64,000 nt of DNA, taken from contig JBBELK010000001.1 in NCBI GenBank assembly GCA_037783545.1, positions 1,550,001 to 1,614,000 of the forward strand, written 5' to 3'. The stretch comes from Henricia sp. BOLD:AAB3569 (taxonomy: Eukaryota > Echinodermata > Asteroidea > Spinulosida > Echinasteridae). The position numbers were made by a program, and so were the translations under genes. Under the pieces are notes generated by a model. The model saw only the letters and a list, made by a program, of their open reading frames with translations, searched no databases and was not told the origin of the DNA. Every line of letters begins with the position of its first letter. The first letter of the stretch is position 1. Of this stretch, positions 12,710 to 23,479 are shown one piece after another.

Positions 12710-12995
12710 CACACAGGAGCCGTAAAATTAGCTACCTGGGGCTAATTGTTTGGCACAAAAACTGCTTAGCACAGAATTTATTTACCTTGTATTGCACAAA
12801 TGGGTTGCCAGCCGTGCGATGTGTATTTACTAATATTTTGGTATACTGTTAACAAAAACACAATTTGACATACAATTTTGGCTCGTAACCCATTTTACAA
12901 AGCAAAGAGATTTTTTGCTGAGCAAATTGTTGTGCTAAACAGCGCCATGACATTGGCCCCTGTGGGATGTTCATTTTCCGGCTAGGTCTCAATTT
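12710..12995. repeat. Foldback repeat in the presumed FoxL1 3' flank
   Basis: The left part (GCTTAGCACAGAATTTATTT, AAATGGGTTGCCAGCC) and right part (GGCTCGTAACCCATTTTACA, AAATTGTTGTGCTAAAC) are imperfect inverted repeats. The same pair of ends occurs at 34800-35345 around a longer interior. The candidate poly(A) signal at 12777-12782 lies in this repeat, so it may belong to the element rather than to the gene. Confidence 0.5.
12777..12782 (-). terminator. Candidate poly(A) signal AATAAA for FoxL1
   Basis: TTTATT on the plus strand gives AATAAA on the minus strand, about 293 nt past the stop codon. A second AATAAA is at 12625-12630. The first lies inside a dispersed repeat, which lowers confidence; RNA 3' ends would decide. 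Confidence 0.3.
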
Positions 12996-13074
12996 GCTAA
13001 ACAGCCCTGTCAGTTCGCCGGCCCTGTACAAGCTTAATAAGCAAAACAAATGTAGGCACGGTTGTGTTAAGTGT

Positions 13075-14484
13075 TCAGTGGTAGGAGACAAGTGAAGCGG
13101 CGGCTTGTTGGTGAGATAGGATGAGCGGTGATAGGTAGGGGCTGTAGGCCCAGGGCCGGCTAGGTGTGGGTAGGCCTTGGTAGTGAGGTGAGGGGGGCAA
13201 AGCTACCTCAGACGGTATACGATAGGCCGGATGCCCGTCTCGTGGACTGTGGTCGGTGTAAGCAGACAAAGAGCGGTGATATCGCATTTCTGTCAAAAGC
13301 TTATCCTGGGTGAGGCCGGCCTTTTCTGCCATGCGAACACGCTGCCAAAAGTTATCCATAGGACGGTGGGGGAGGTTTGTTATACCGCTGGCGATTGGGA
13401 AGGGCTGACGATGGCGATCGGATACAAATGCTGGAGTTTTAAGAGACATGGGTTTGGGGCATCCGAAGGCGTCCTGGTCTTGGCAGCTGCTGAGCCGCTT
13501 ATAAAGCACCTCGTCGTCAGAGTTTGGAGAAATCGGTCTCTTCCGGGACAGTGCTTGTTCTTGATCACCTGGCGAGGTCGCAAGTAAACTCTCAATAGAG
13601 AAAGAACTACTCAGTGCCTTGGCGGCACCTTCAGATTTCACGATGGGGAGCAGATGGGATCCGTGGGGTAGTCTCTGAAGAGGGGTCACGGGGCGGGGTA
13701 CTTTGTTCGTGGAGGGCGGGGATGCTCGCGGATCGTGGTATTCCCGATCACTATCTGACATCATGATATCGTCGTCATTGTCGTGTGAATTATCGCTGCC
13801 GATTTCCACGCAACTTCCGTCACTTTTATCGAGGGTATTGTCTGAAAGTTCCTGGGGTCCGGCACATGTTGTGCCGTGGCCTTCGCTTCCACTTACGGTT
13901 TGGTTCTCCGTACTTCCTGGGGTCTCGTGGAAACCCTCACCTCCTCTCGACGTTGGCTTGGATGTATCAACCAAGCGATCGGCCTTGGTTCCCTCGTCCC
14001 TCGCCTTAGCGCCGCCGGCAGATTTCGGACGGCGTTTCCGTCTCCGGAAATTACCGTTTTCAAACATCTCATCGCAGTTGACGGCCAGAGACCAGTAGTT
14101 CCCCTTTCCGGGTTTCCCCTTCTCCCGTGGCACCTTCACGAAGCAATCATTGAGGCTGAGGTTGTGCCGGATGGAATTCTGCCAGCCTTGCTTGTTGTCG
14201 TGATAGTACGGAAACCGGTCCATGATGAACTGGTAGATGCCGTTGAGGGTTATTTTCTTGTCCGGAGCACTCCGGATGGCCATTGCGATCAGTGCGATGT
14301 AGGAGTAAGGAGGCTTCTGAGGGGCCTCTCGGCGGTCCATGGGGGCTAGCATCCCGAGCTGCATGGGGTTAGGATACGCCATCTCCCTGGTGTTGTAAAA
14401 GTACGGATTGTGGTGGCTGGTCAGGATGTAATGTCCTGGGTGATGGTGGGCAAATCCCGGGTACAGGGCCCCAAGTGACGCCAT
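13075..14484 (-). CDS. foxl1: Forkhead box transcription factor FoxL1
   Basis: Intronless 469-residue forkhead protein, a sequence-specific nuclear DNA-binding regulator. The forkhead domain spans about residues 56-151. It opens [15 protein letters not shown], has recognition helix [13 protein letters not shown] (101-113; N103, R106 and H107 are the family's base-contact positions), wing [11 protein letters not shown] and basic tail RRRKRRPK (147-154), a likely nuclear localisation signal. [21 protein letters not shown] and [15 protein letters not shown] fit FoxL1 rather than FoxC, which usually has PRDDKKPGKG. An eh1-like FSIESLL at 295-301, by family precedent, recruits Groucho/TLE co-repressors. 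A Ser/Asp-rich stretch covers 230-251. The WTLDP segment usual in wing 2 reads WSLAVN here, a divergence. The start is the ATG at 14484: good context (GCCAACATGG), with an in-frame TGA (14505-14503) seven codons upstream. The frame extends to a TTG at 14496, which is unlikely to be used. In other animals FoxL1 belongs to a FoxC-FoxF-FoxL1-FoxQ1 group active in gut-associated mesoderm; no other member is in this window. Confidence 0.93.
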   Translation of the reverse strand: MASLGALYPGFAHHHPGHYILTSHHNPYFYNTREMAYPNPMQLGMLAPMDRREAPQKPPYSYIALIAMAIRSAPDKKITLNGIYQFIMDRFPYYHDNKQGWQNSIRHNLSLNDCFVKVPREKGKPGKGNYWSLAVNCDEMFENGNFRRRKRRPKSAGGAKARDEGTKADRLVDTSKPTSRGGEGFHETPGSTENQTVSGSEGHGTTCAGPQELSDNTLDKSDGSCVEIGSDNSHDNDDDIMMSDSDREYHDPRASPPSTNKVPRPVTPLQRLPHGSHLLPIVKSEGAAKALSSSFSIESLLATSPGDQEQALSRKRPISPNSDDEVLYKRLSSCQDQDAFGCPKPMSLKTPAFVSDRHRQPFPIASGITNLPHRPMDNFWQRVRMAEKAGLTQDKLLTEMRYHRSLSAYTDHSPRDGHPAYRIPSEVALPPSPHYQGLPTPSRPWAYSPYLSPLILSHQQAAASLVSYH

Positions 14485-14996
14485 GTTGGCTCCCAAATTG
14501 TCTCAGATACTTTCGTGAATTGCACTTTGCCAGCTAAAATTTCTTGTCCAGACGTTAACTCCGTTACGAGGTGAATTGTATTGGTACCGTAGCACGCGTA
14601 CACTGCCTACCGGCTAACACGCTCGAGGACCGCTTATGGCTGTTCCCGCCGCCGGGCCGCAAGCATTTAAGACCGTCCGTTTGTTATTCTAGTCGTAGTC
14701 TCGTTATTTTGTTTTAGGATTGTTTAATGTTGTTGTGTGTTCATTTCACGTTGACGTACCCTCTGGATGATGCACTCCAAACGCAACAGTGATTATACAG
14801 CGTGGTTTCCTGCGCATCAACCCGAGGGGGCTGCTCGGCCACCCGCGCTGCACGTACACATACATACACACTCGCCAGTTATAGCCCGTATAAAACTCTT
14901 TAGCTATCTTCATCCGAGTCTTCTACCCTCCCCGCACATTAAACCCTTCCCTTCGCTTCCAGCCAATAGCAACCGATTTCCCCGTCCCTCCGAGTT

Positions 14997-15003
14997 TGTT
15001 TAT
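14997..15003 (-). promoter_or_regulatory. Forkhead core site ATAAACA
   Basis: TGTTTAT on the plus strand is ATAAACA on the minus strand, fitting RYAAAYA. It overlaps the TATA-like motif, so occupancy could interfere with initiation; this is inference only. Confidence 0.3.
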
Positions 15004-15097
15004 AAAATCCCCACATCAATTAAACGTGCCCACCCAAGTCGTTCGCAGCCGTGTTTATTTTGAAATTTTGCTTAAAAGAAATTGACCACCCATTTAA

Positions 15098-15104
15098 GTA
15101 AACA
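15098..15104 (+). promoter_or_regulatory. Forkhead core site GTAAACA
   Basis: Exact GTAAACA, the high-affinity forkhead core, about 615 bp upstream of the FoxL1 start codon. Consistent with auto- or cross-regulation by Fox proteins; unproven. Confidence 0.35.
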
Positions 15105-15228
15105 AATCTCTCGCGTGAAAAATGGCACCTTTTGAACGCTGTATTTTGACAGATTTCCCTCCGACAATGCCCACGATTCACCCCCCGGTGCCAGCCGCTG
15201 CTGCGCCGAGCATGCCGGGATTGACTAC

Positions 15229-15235
15229 GTAAACA
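15229..15235 (+). promoter_or_regulatory. Forkhead core site GTAAACA
   Basis: Second exact GTAAACA, next to a CCAAT box (15241-15245), about 745 bp upstream of the FoxL1 start codon. Confidence 0.35.
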
Positions 15236-15300
15236 CTTAGCCAATCAGCGCTTGTTATTCTGCATTGGCTGTTGTTCGGCTGCGCCCGCTGCCCTGACCC

Positions 15301-18202
15301 ACTGTTCAAGGGAACAAGAGAAAACACGGTGCGTCAGAGAACAGTAGCACAACACACAAAAACCACAACCATTTCCTGAAAACAATACTCCTAGCCGAGA
15401 CTTTCTGAAGTGGGGGACAGGTTTTATAAGGCCAAGTCCTGGCCCATGTCTACATGGTATCTCGTGGCGAGTGCACTTTGCGCACAGCGGAGGGCCACTC
15501 CAAGAGTTTCGTTTATTTAGCAGCGGGACAAGACGACAGTGGAAGTCCTAAACCAAACAATTGGTTACTTTCAATTGAGTCATAACACATTAGGCGGATT
15601 GGCTAATGGTTTTACGGTATGATCTGACAAAAAGTACCTAGAGTTAAAACAACAGTCACAACACGACCGATCGCTTCTAAGTTTGTCTTTCGCCATCGTC
15701 AACGACAACATTTTTCCATCAATAATATTGACCTATACATTGTACTTTTTCCTACCGTGACATTGCGCAAAACTTCGGCACTGAATGTTCACTCTACACA
15801 CCCCATGTTATCTTTTTCCCTGACATTGACATTCTACCTATTGTATTTCACTGAGTCGCACTGCACACGCCATATACATTTAATTCAATTCAATTCAAAT
15901 CAATTCGTTTCAATCCAATTCAAGGAACCGGCGGATTCACATTCATTTTGGTAATACAAACATCCTTTGTCTTCAATTTTTGTTCTCATCGGTTGCTAGG
16001 GGTTACTATCCAGTGGTCCAGACTCACGACTATTCCCTTTGACGTGAATGAAGCTGGGAACCAGACAAGAGTTACCGGATGTCCACGCCTACACATTTCA
16101 ATTGAAGAGAATGTGCGTCACCGCGTTTTGCGTCAGTGTATACTGCCTATTTTTGTCGGCGCCTTCACAAGTTATCGTGCACATGCGCACTTCGCAATTC
16201 GATCAACATAATTTTCCATTTCCAATTAAAATGGCCCTAAATTCAGGTTGAATATTTAGTTTATATTTTTAAAATTCACTAAACTAAAAAAAGTAAAATG
16301 ATAATACAACTGCTCATTTTGAGTTTAAATTAGAACGAAAATATTATGTTTTACCAGGGAAAAAATCAGACAATACAGAACAAAAATTAAATTAGAACTG
16401 TGTAAAAACTGCAGCATTTTTGTTTAAAATAGGAGACTGCAATCGTCTCAGGGCAGATAACTCAATTTGGAAAAAAAGAATTTCAGCTCAGACGCGCGTC
16501 CTGAAAATGGACATTAACCAATGAGAACAAAGGATGAAAACAGATGATATTTCATTGGACGGTGCCATTTTGTCCGCATCAAGAAGTGACGGGAAATCAA
16601 ATCTAAAATTTCGTTTTTCCAAGTAAAACGAGAGATGGCGAGAATGGAACAATGTTATCAACAAAGGGTGATGACGCAAAAAGGTGAGACACGTTGGAGG
16701 CGAGCCTCCTCCGCATAAAGCAACAAAAAGGGGGCGAGATTAAAGAGTTCACGAGTTTAACCAACAACTTATACAATTGAAGACAACGCGCACTTTTTCT
16801 GACTCGGAGGGCCGACCAGACATTTAAATAGGCGTAAATCACGCCAACTCGGCACAACAGCCAAGCCGTAAAAATGTCATAATGTTTCATACACATTCGG
16901 TGGATTTACGGCCCCGAAGATAGCAATACGAGTGTGCTATGTGACGAGTTGAACGTGCAACCAAACGGTAAAACGAAATGTTTGTTTCAATGTCGCAAGA
17001 TTGGATGGAAGTGACATCATAAACCATAAATCTCTGTGCGAATCTCATTGGTCACTTTGGGAACCGCAGTGGTCCCGATGCATTAACAATAAACCAATCA
17101 AACACTAGAATTTGTTGCTTTCGTCTTGATCGAGAATGTTTCAATTTTCTTTGGTTGGGATGTGCGCTGCAGCTTATAATTAATTTAATTAATTATCAAG
17201 GAATCTTGTTTTAATGAAGAAGGATGACAAAAGCTTAACGGAAAAAAATGTATTTATGTACTTATATGTTAGCACACGATCTCCGAACCTGCATCTTTAG
17301 CACAACATTTTAATTGCACAGGGAACCCACTATGGAGAGTTGATATGGTGCATCCCGTATAGTTTGGGTATGTAAGGGAAATATATGATAGCGATACACC
17401 CTTGGAAGTATTCGTGTTTCCCTGATAGCTCAACGATACCATTTTAAAACAAACACTGGGGAATAGAGAGACAATAGGGAATAGCAGTGTTTTGTCGGAG
17501 AACACGACAACGCAGTGACCACTATACTCGAAGTCTGGACTTTTCGCGTCGTGGACTTTTTCGCGCGTTGGCGCGGTTATCATATTTTCTCTAAAATCTA
17601 CCCCGAAGTTAAAATTCCCATTATTTCTTCCCAGTCGAGAATTTAAAGTTTCGTTGACATGAGGGCACCCTTGTAATAATTGTGTGTGCACACACATATT
17701 TATATGAATATTAAAAAGATATGGACAGTTGGAACCACTTCTATTTTCCATTTGAGTAAGGGTTTTTGTTTTTGTTTTTCGGTCAAATGGTCGATTAAAA
17801 TGTTTGGACATTGCAAATCCTGTATACGAGCTTTAAAATCCATTCAACATCCATGTAGCGTACGAATCGGATATCAATTTCTTCCCAAACTGTACGGCTG
17901 CCTGCTCATCCCAATCACCGTCCACTCAGCCTTCACAAACCGAGGAATCGGCAAAGTTTACAGAGGACTTGGACACCCAGCCAAGCGGCAGCCAAGGGCC
18001 TTAATCTCCTTCAGTCATCGGGCCTTATCCTCGACTCGCTGACATAAAACAGGGGATCAGACCATCTCCCAAGACTGTGCAAACTTTGGTGGGAAGACGG
18101 AGGATAAATAAATATATATTTTCAAGTCTCTCGACTGCTGTGTTTAGGAATAGTTCAGGGGCCCGGGTGAAGGTTCACAGACCGCCCGTTTCTGTCCCTG
18201 GA
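15301..18202. other. Intergenic, no gene recognised; includes a degenerate TTCAA repeat
   Basis: A degenerate TTCAA/TTCAAT microsatellite lies at 15880-15924, and there is an AT palindrome near 17180-17200. A minus-strand open frame of 180 codons at 17269-17811 has an ATG but no recognisable domain, so I do not call it a gene. Nothing else is recognised. Confidence 0.35.
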
Positions 18203-18338
18203 TAGATCGTATCGGATAGCTGCCATCTTGTAAGACAACCTTTATTATTTGAATTGTAAGCACAAAATGTGTGGCCATGCATGTCCGCACGGAACAAAGA
18301 AACTGCCCCACAAGATGGCAGCTATTCGATACGGCCTA
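18203..18338. repeat. Foldback MITE with TAGACCGTATCG ends, copy 1
   Basis: The left end (TCGTATCGGATAGCTGCCAT) is the inverse of the right end (ATGGCAGCTATTCGATACGG). The inner part, AAAGAAACTGCCCCACAAGA, matches the copy at 38771-38913. Non-coding. Confidence 0.7.
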
Positions 18339-18479
18339 TAGACCTTATTTACGAGGACGCCATTTTCGAAATAGTTTTATAAAATATAAACTACCGGTTG
18401 GGATGGCACCAGACCAATTGGAACACATGAGATGGACATATATATTCATTCAAAGGATAAATTGTGTTTAATCACACAG

Positions 18480-18800
18480 TTAAAGGAGCGTGACCAAATC
18501 ACATTTTTGACCCACCCATTTTCCCCATTGGTTGTGAGATTTTGATACCACATCAACTGACATATTTTTCTCGTTAACATTCTGAAATTTTGCGTTCCCA
18601 ATCCGTATACTGTCATAGATATTGTCAAAAAACCACCAATGTTTTGTAAACTAATTTAACTTGTTCCATATAAAGCAGTGCAGTAACTAACCCCCATTTT
18701 GCATCCGTATCAAAAAAATCCCGTTTTCTCTTCATGGAGAGTATTTTGGGGACATGATTGTTGGGTTAAAACGAAATCCATTTTTCTGAACACGCTACTT
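18480..18800 (+). repeat. TTAA-3 family MITE
   Basis: Begins TTAAAGGAGCGTGACCAAAT at 18480. It shares GTTGAGATTTTGATACCA-like, CACCAATGTTTTGTAAACTA and AAAGCAGTGCAGTAA blocks with copies at 29031-29319 and 56762-57100. The right end is decayed (AACACGCTAC). Non-coding. Confidence 0.75.
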
Positions 18801-18890
18801 CACATTTATCTACATGTATATACTTATTTACTCCATTTATTTCGGCTGTGTTTAAACATATACCCATCATGCACACGAAAGTGTAGAAGT

Positions 18891-19232
18891 GTGGGAGCAC
18901 GTGTGGTCTAGTGGGTATCCAGCCGTGCTCGTGATCGGATGATTGGGGGTTCGAGCCCCACTCGTGCCAACGTGTTTGTGTCCGTGGGCAAGACACCTAA
19001 TCCCAATTGCCTCGTCAACCCAAGCGATATTTGGGGAGCTGTTAGGGGGGATGCCACAATCTAACTGCTGATAGGTTGTGCGCCTTGGCCGGGTAGCCAC
19101 CTAGTTGAAGCGAAATGGTTCTGGTTATTTCCTGATGGCAGCGATGATGTTAATGGCAACAGCGCCAGGAGTACCCTAGGGTAGACATGTGCGCTATACA
19201 AGTGTCCACCATTACATTACATTATTATATTG
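18891..19232 (+). repeat. SINE-B, tRNA-derived, copy 1
   Basis: The tRNA-like head has A-box-like GTGTGGTCTAGTGGG (18901-18915) and an exact B box GGTTCGAGCCC (18948-18958). The body includes GTGGGCAAGACACCTAATCC, AACCCAAGCGATAT, CACAATCTAACTGCTGATAG and CCACCTAGTTGAAGCGAAAT. The tail is ATT-rich. The copy at 27450-27790 matches throughout. Pol III transcription is expected. Confidence 0.85.
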
Positions 19233-20810
19233 TGCCATACTTCAAACAGGTTAATTAAAATTAACTGCACCTTGAAATTATTATTTTTGCAGTATCCAAT
19301 ATTGTTTTACCACCCAATCAGAACACGAGATTTTTCTAATTTATTTAGTTATTCATTTTTTAAGCAGGTAGGTCAACATCATGGTTTATTATAGTTGTCC
19401 AGTGGATAATAGCTAAAACGGAATATAGTCATGTGATTTTGTTATCAGTTTCATTTTTATTTTATTTTATTTTATTTTTTCCCCTTTTTCCTTTGATTGC
19501 TTGTTTATGTTCTCCTTTTAACTGAACTTCCAGTGCCATTGTATTGTTGTTACTGAGGTACTCTGTCAATCATTCAAAATGACAGCCTCCCGAGGCCCAG
19601 TTTCTTCCACCAACCGTGAAACATTTATTCAATTATGTGTGTTTATAACTCGGCCGTTACACCTGCGCGCGAGTTTTCTTCAAGACAAAGAATGCAGTCA
19701 TGCGCTTTAATCGCCTTAGTACGCTGTTAATACAAGCATGGTTAAATATTTGGAGGTTAAACCTAGAAGGCATTTTGGCGGACTTATGCCGAAGTTATTC
19801 AAGGCCCTGAAATATGGCCAGTCAATACCAGGCTTATTTTTTTTATGTATGTGAAAAATTGCTTTTTGCGTGTAACATTTCAATGTCTGGCGCCCCGAAT
19901 TCTTCACTTTCAAATGGAGGTGTAGTTTAGAAAGTCCACATACTATGCTGTTGGTGTTCCATATGCCGTACGCCATATGCAGCACGATATGTGGCAGAGG
20001 GTACCCCTCCCCCAACGCCCTTCCATTACTCCCCGTTGTGTCTTAAACATTAGGGGGCAGGGGCGGGGAAGGGGTTACAAGGGCGCCCTCACGCAAAAAA
20101 ACCAGGCCCCTTTCCGTGAAGTATACTCATAGAACCAGACTAAATAGGACGGCGGCCAATTCGCACACTCGCCTGGAAGCGCAGCATGGGCACAGTTTGT
20201 CATTGTTTTCTCCGAACGTAGTTGAGGTAAATAGCTGACGTACAGATTGGACTTTTCTAACACATTCTTAAACGAACTTGGAGATAATGTTAGTAAAACT
20301 ATATAAAACATTGTTATAGGCAAAACGTGTTTCTTGCAAAGATGACAATGGTTGCGTCACCATTGCGCAGTACAGAGAGAAAAACACACGACGCGAAGAT
20401 GAAGTTAAATTGCCACCTTTCCACGGCTGTTGGCTGGTAAAAATAATAACACGGGAAACAGTCGTATAATATAGCCTCGTACAACAACTTCGTTTGTGCT
20501 GTTACATTGAAAATCCATGCGCATAGGGTTACAAGTGCAGACCTAAAAGTAAAATCTTTCCCACGTTTCTAATTCGAAAGAGGAACTAGTTGCATTATAT
20601 TCTATAATAAAATAATTGTCAGTTGATAATTAGGTATAAATATCGTACACGTTCGACAACAGAAAGGGTAAACTAGTGGACAGGAAACATGATGTTTCTC
20701 CTTGAAAACACTTAGGATTTGTAAGTCATGCTCCATAGACTTAGTGCATGGACTCTATAACCGGCGAAGGTGTATGGTAGTTTTTCCTTTTTTTAATCCA
20801 CCCTAACCCC
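19233..20810. other. Intergenic with a TTTTA microsatellite and one paired repeat
   Basis: A TTTTA microsatellite lies at about 19455-19480. 19883-19990 contains TGGCGCCCCGAATTCTTCAC and CAAATGGAGGTGTAGTTTAG, repeated with few changes at 51350-51450 in the same orientation. No gene recognised. Confidence 0.5.
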
Positions 20811-20811
20811 A

Positions 20812-20838
20812 CCCCCCCCCCCCCCCCCCCCCCCCCCC
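20812..20838. repeat. Poly-C tract (27 nt)
   Basis: An uninterrupted run of C following CCACCCTAACCCCA. It could form G-quadruplexes on the minus strand; the true length is uncertain because homopolymers are hard to sequence. Confidence 0.9.
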
Positions 20839-20959
20839 ACGAGTGCATGTGAAAACTGAAAAATAATTAAAGATGATTTAAAATGACCAGTGAGGCTGAC
20901 ATTTTCCAAGGGAATTAAAATGTTACTACATTCTCCTTACTCACAGCAACGGATTACTC

Positions 20960-21113
20960 TAAGCGGGCCTCCCACTGTGCGATTTTTGCTACGAATTTCC
21001 TACGAATTGGTATTCGATTTGGTATGATTACCAGAGACTACACACAACCGTACTTAATCGTAGCTAATCGTTGGAAATTCGTGGCAAAAATCGCACAGTG
21101 GGAAGCCCGCTTA
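20960..21113. repeat. TA-flanked MITE with about 40-bp terminal inverted repeats
   Basis: The ends AGCGGGCCTCCCACTGTGCG and CGCACAGTGGGAAGCCCGCT are inverted repeats that continue through CGATTTTTGC and ACGAATTTCC. TA duplications lie at 20960-20961 and 21112-21113, as in Tc1/mariner-type insertions. A degenerate copy is at 12414-12578. Confidence 0.8.
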
Positions 21114-21147
21114 TTAAATGGCCCAAACCCAATATTGTACGATGGCT

Positions 21148-21230
21148 TTAAAGTACGCAGCTCCGAGTAGCTGCGTATTTCGTGGCACGAATTTGGCACC
21201 AGCGCATTGCTGACGAGCCTGTGCCTTTAA
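21148..21230. repeat. TTAA-5 palindromic MITE, internally deleted copy
   Basis: The right arm, CGTATTTCGTGGCACGAATT through CTGACGAGCCTGTGCCT, and the TTAA at 21227-21230 match the 4664-5184 copies. Most of the left arm is lost, leaving GTACGCAGCTCCGAGTAGCTGCG as a short stem. Confidence 0.75.
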
Positions 21231-21985
21231 GGAACCGTTTGTCAGTGTAGAAATGCATTAACTTCTTATTCGCGTCATAAGATATACGAATAAGCAAAAG
21301 GGAAGTTATTTGGGAGTAATTGCTGTCATGAAAGCTTATGAGTTTTCACATAAGCTGCTAGTACGTTGCGTTTTTAGTGCTGCGTTGTATTCGGCTTGTT
21401 GGTGATGTTCGGCCAAGCCTTTTGAAAATAGCAGCTTTTCTCACCGCAACAATTTAGATCGCTTGCATAATACTGGACCGTTTAAAAGAACATTTTCTTA
21501 CAGGGTGTAAATCATGTCATAAATTTCCATTTGCCTTCCCAGCTCCAGCTATGTAGCTCCAGGAACATAGAGCATGCAGTTGGGTACGACCGATTGACCA
21601 TACGCCTGTCAAGGCGACGTGCGTGTACCTGCGAGTTCTCACTTCCGTCCCGGGCGGTCGGCTTTTGACACCTGTTTAGAGTACACCAATCCAAAATATT
21701 TACACCTGAGGCCATAAATCAGCCGTCTGGGATACCTGAGGTTTTTGGCGGGAACGTACGGGGAGTCTCTTTTTTTTTTTGCGCGCAATGGACGAAAAAT
21801 GGGCAAGTCTTTTTCTTGGTCGTCCAATGGCTATACAATCATTGAGCGAGTATCACCACGGTCCGGTAAGTTTTCATCACTTTTTTGCGTTGAAGTCTAC
21901 AGACCAAACACTAACTAGTACTAACTAGTCTAGTCACGGACTCTTTAGTATTATCATGTAATGAGTTTAGGTTTAACCATCGTTT
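21231..21985. other. Intergenic, nothing recognised
   Basis: No gene, repeat or RNA recognised apart from a short poly-T run (about 21771-21780). Confidence 0.3.
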
Positions 21986-22143
21986 TATATACACTGGATG
22001 AAGTATGCAATATCAGTTGGCTATACGAGAATTGAAGCCACACGCCGGCCGCCATTGTCTAGGCAATGTATTGTATTAGGTGGGGCACAATGGCGGACGG
22101 TGGCTTCAATTTTAGACGTCGTTGCTTCATCCAGTGTATATAT
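21986..22143. repeat. Foldback element with ACACTGGATGAAG ends
   Basis: ACACTGGATGAAG at 21991 is mirrored by CTTCATCCAGTGT ending at 22137. An inner pair, TTGAAGCCAC...CCGCCATTGT and ACAATGGCGG...GTGGCTTCAA, also pairs. The flanks are AT-only, so the target duplication cannot be read. Non-coding. Confidence 0.7.
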
Positions 22144-22280
22144 GTCGATGGGTTTACGCTAAACCAACGGCGCGCCAGCTTATTTGGTACAGAGCGCGCA
22201 TATAGACGTGTCCACGCATTATTTGTTTTACTTCGTTCGCGTAATTAAACAGAAATATCTGTCAGGTAAGAAAGCGAAGG

Positions 22281-22610
22281 TTAAAGGTCCGATTCTATCA
22301 TTTGCAGTGACCCAAAATGTTACTTCATGAGTTGACAAGACAAACCTTTCTCAAAGTGTTGATTGCAATGGTAACAAACACCACAAGATCATGGTACTTT
22401 CTGTAAGAAATTAACAAATTAAGGTGGTTTAAAAATATGTATGTGTGCACACACTTTTTTACCATATACTTAAAACAAAAACCAAATATGGATTTTGAAG
22501 GTTTTCTGAGGCATTAATGCATGTAACTAAAATGTCTGCAGACTAGTTTTCTTCATAAAATTATGTTATGCCCTTATTCCAAGAATCTATGCAAATGTTA
22601 CATGACAGGC
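22281..22610 (+). repeat. TTAA-1 family element
   Basis: Starts at TTAAAGGTCC; contains TTACTTCATGAGTTGACAAG, AATGGTAACAAACACCACA, GTGTGCACACAC and TGGATTTTGAAGGTTTTCTG. It belongs to the same variant as the copy at 39750-40560. Non-coding. Confidence 0.65.
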
Positions 22611-23479
22611 CGCGAGTGCTCGGAATATTCTGGAAAACTTGCAAAAGTTTCTCTGAGTTTTTAGATCAACTTATACCTGATCGACGCTAACCAGACGGCG
22701 CCAAAATCCACCACATTTATTCAAAAACGTAATTTACGACACGCCAGGTGTGTAGTTTGGTAATTTATGATGCCCCGGTTCAGCGCCTAGCACCTGGAAG
22801 CTTTATCTGACACGAAGTGTTTATATTTTGGGCTTGGAAAGAGCAAGAATTTGGTAACAATATGTGAGGCATGAAAATAAATACCCGGTGAAGTCATCCT
22901 TCTGTGGTTTTTTTTTCCCATCGGGTGTATATGAGAGTTTTGAGAAAATTATAGTCCCTCGTTTTGGAAAGTACATGTACGTTAAAAACGATACTTGGGA
23001 CAATTTTACTCCCTCCAATTCCCAGGTAAAAATGGTAATTCCTCTACGACTAGTTTCAATTAAAATGCAAATTCATAAATACGTATGTCAATAGAACTGT
23101 AAAGACTTTCAGCCTGTTTTCCTTATCTCAAGATTAAAAAATAAAAACATTAAAAAATAAATAAAATAAAAACCATCGAGGTTGTTCTTAGAAGATCCCA
23201 AGAACGGCAACAAAATAATGTGTCAACATAATGTTTTATTCCTAAAGTTTAAAACTGGTCAACCACACATCTGTTCATTTATAAAATTTCAATGTGGAAA
23301 GCGTTGTCAGTAGACAACACTACACTGTGGGGCTCTAAAAATCTCTGATAATCTGAAACGTCAAAAAATGGTATTCGGCTGTTTGAGTATACTCGGCACT
23401 AGTCGGCAGTACTTGGTACTCGGATAAAAGTACTCGACTACAACGCTGATTTTTAGGGTGACGTTTTCATTTTATCACT
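22611..23479. other. Intergenic, nothing recognised
   Basis: No family match seen. 23370-23440 contains repeated GTACTCGG/TACTCGAC-like words of low complexity. Confidence 0.3.

Larger units (their letters stand above)
14485..15300 (-). promoter_or_regulatory. Presumed FoxL1 5'UTR and promoter region
   Basis: Repeat-free and GC-richer than the wider flank. It contains CCAAT at 14963-14967 and 15241-15245 (plus strand), ATTGG at 15264-15268 (CCAAT on the minus strand) and a TATA-like TTTATAAA at 14999-15006, readable on either strand. If used on the minus strand, transcription would begin near 14970 with a leader of about 485 nt. TATAAAA motifs on the plus strand (14889, 15001) leave divergent transcription possible. 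No transcription start is proven. Confidence 0.45.

Noticed and set aside
13703..14349. Plus-strand open frames of 74-157 codons
   Set aside because: They lie antisense to the FoxL1 coding sequence and have no protein-like signature; GC-rich shadows of the real gene.
13075..14484. Assignment to FoxC
   Set aside because: The recognition helix is shared by many Fox classes, but [20 protein letters not shown] and [15 protein letters not shown] fit FoxL1 better than FoxC (PRDDKKPGKG).
18867..19100. Minus-strand frames over SINE-B copies (also 27494-27757)
   Set aside because: They are antisense translations of a tRNA-derived SINE.
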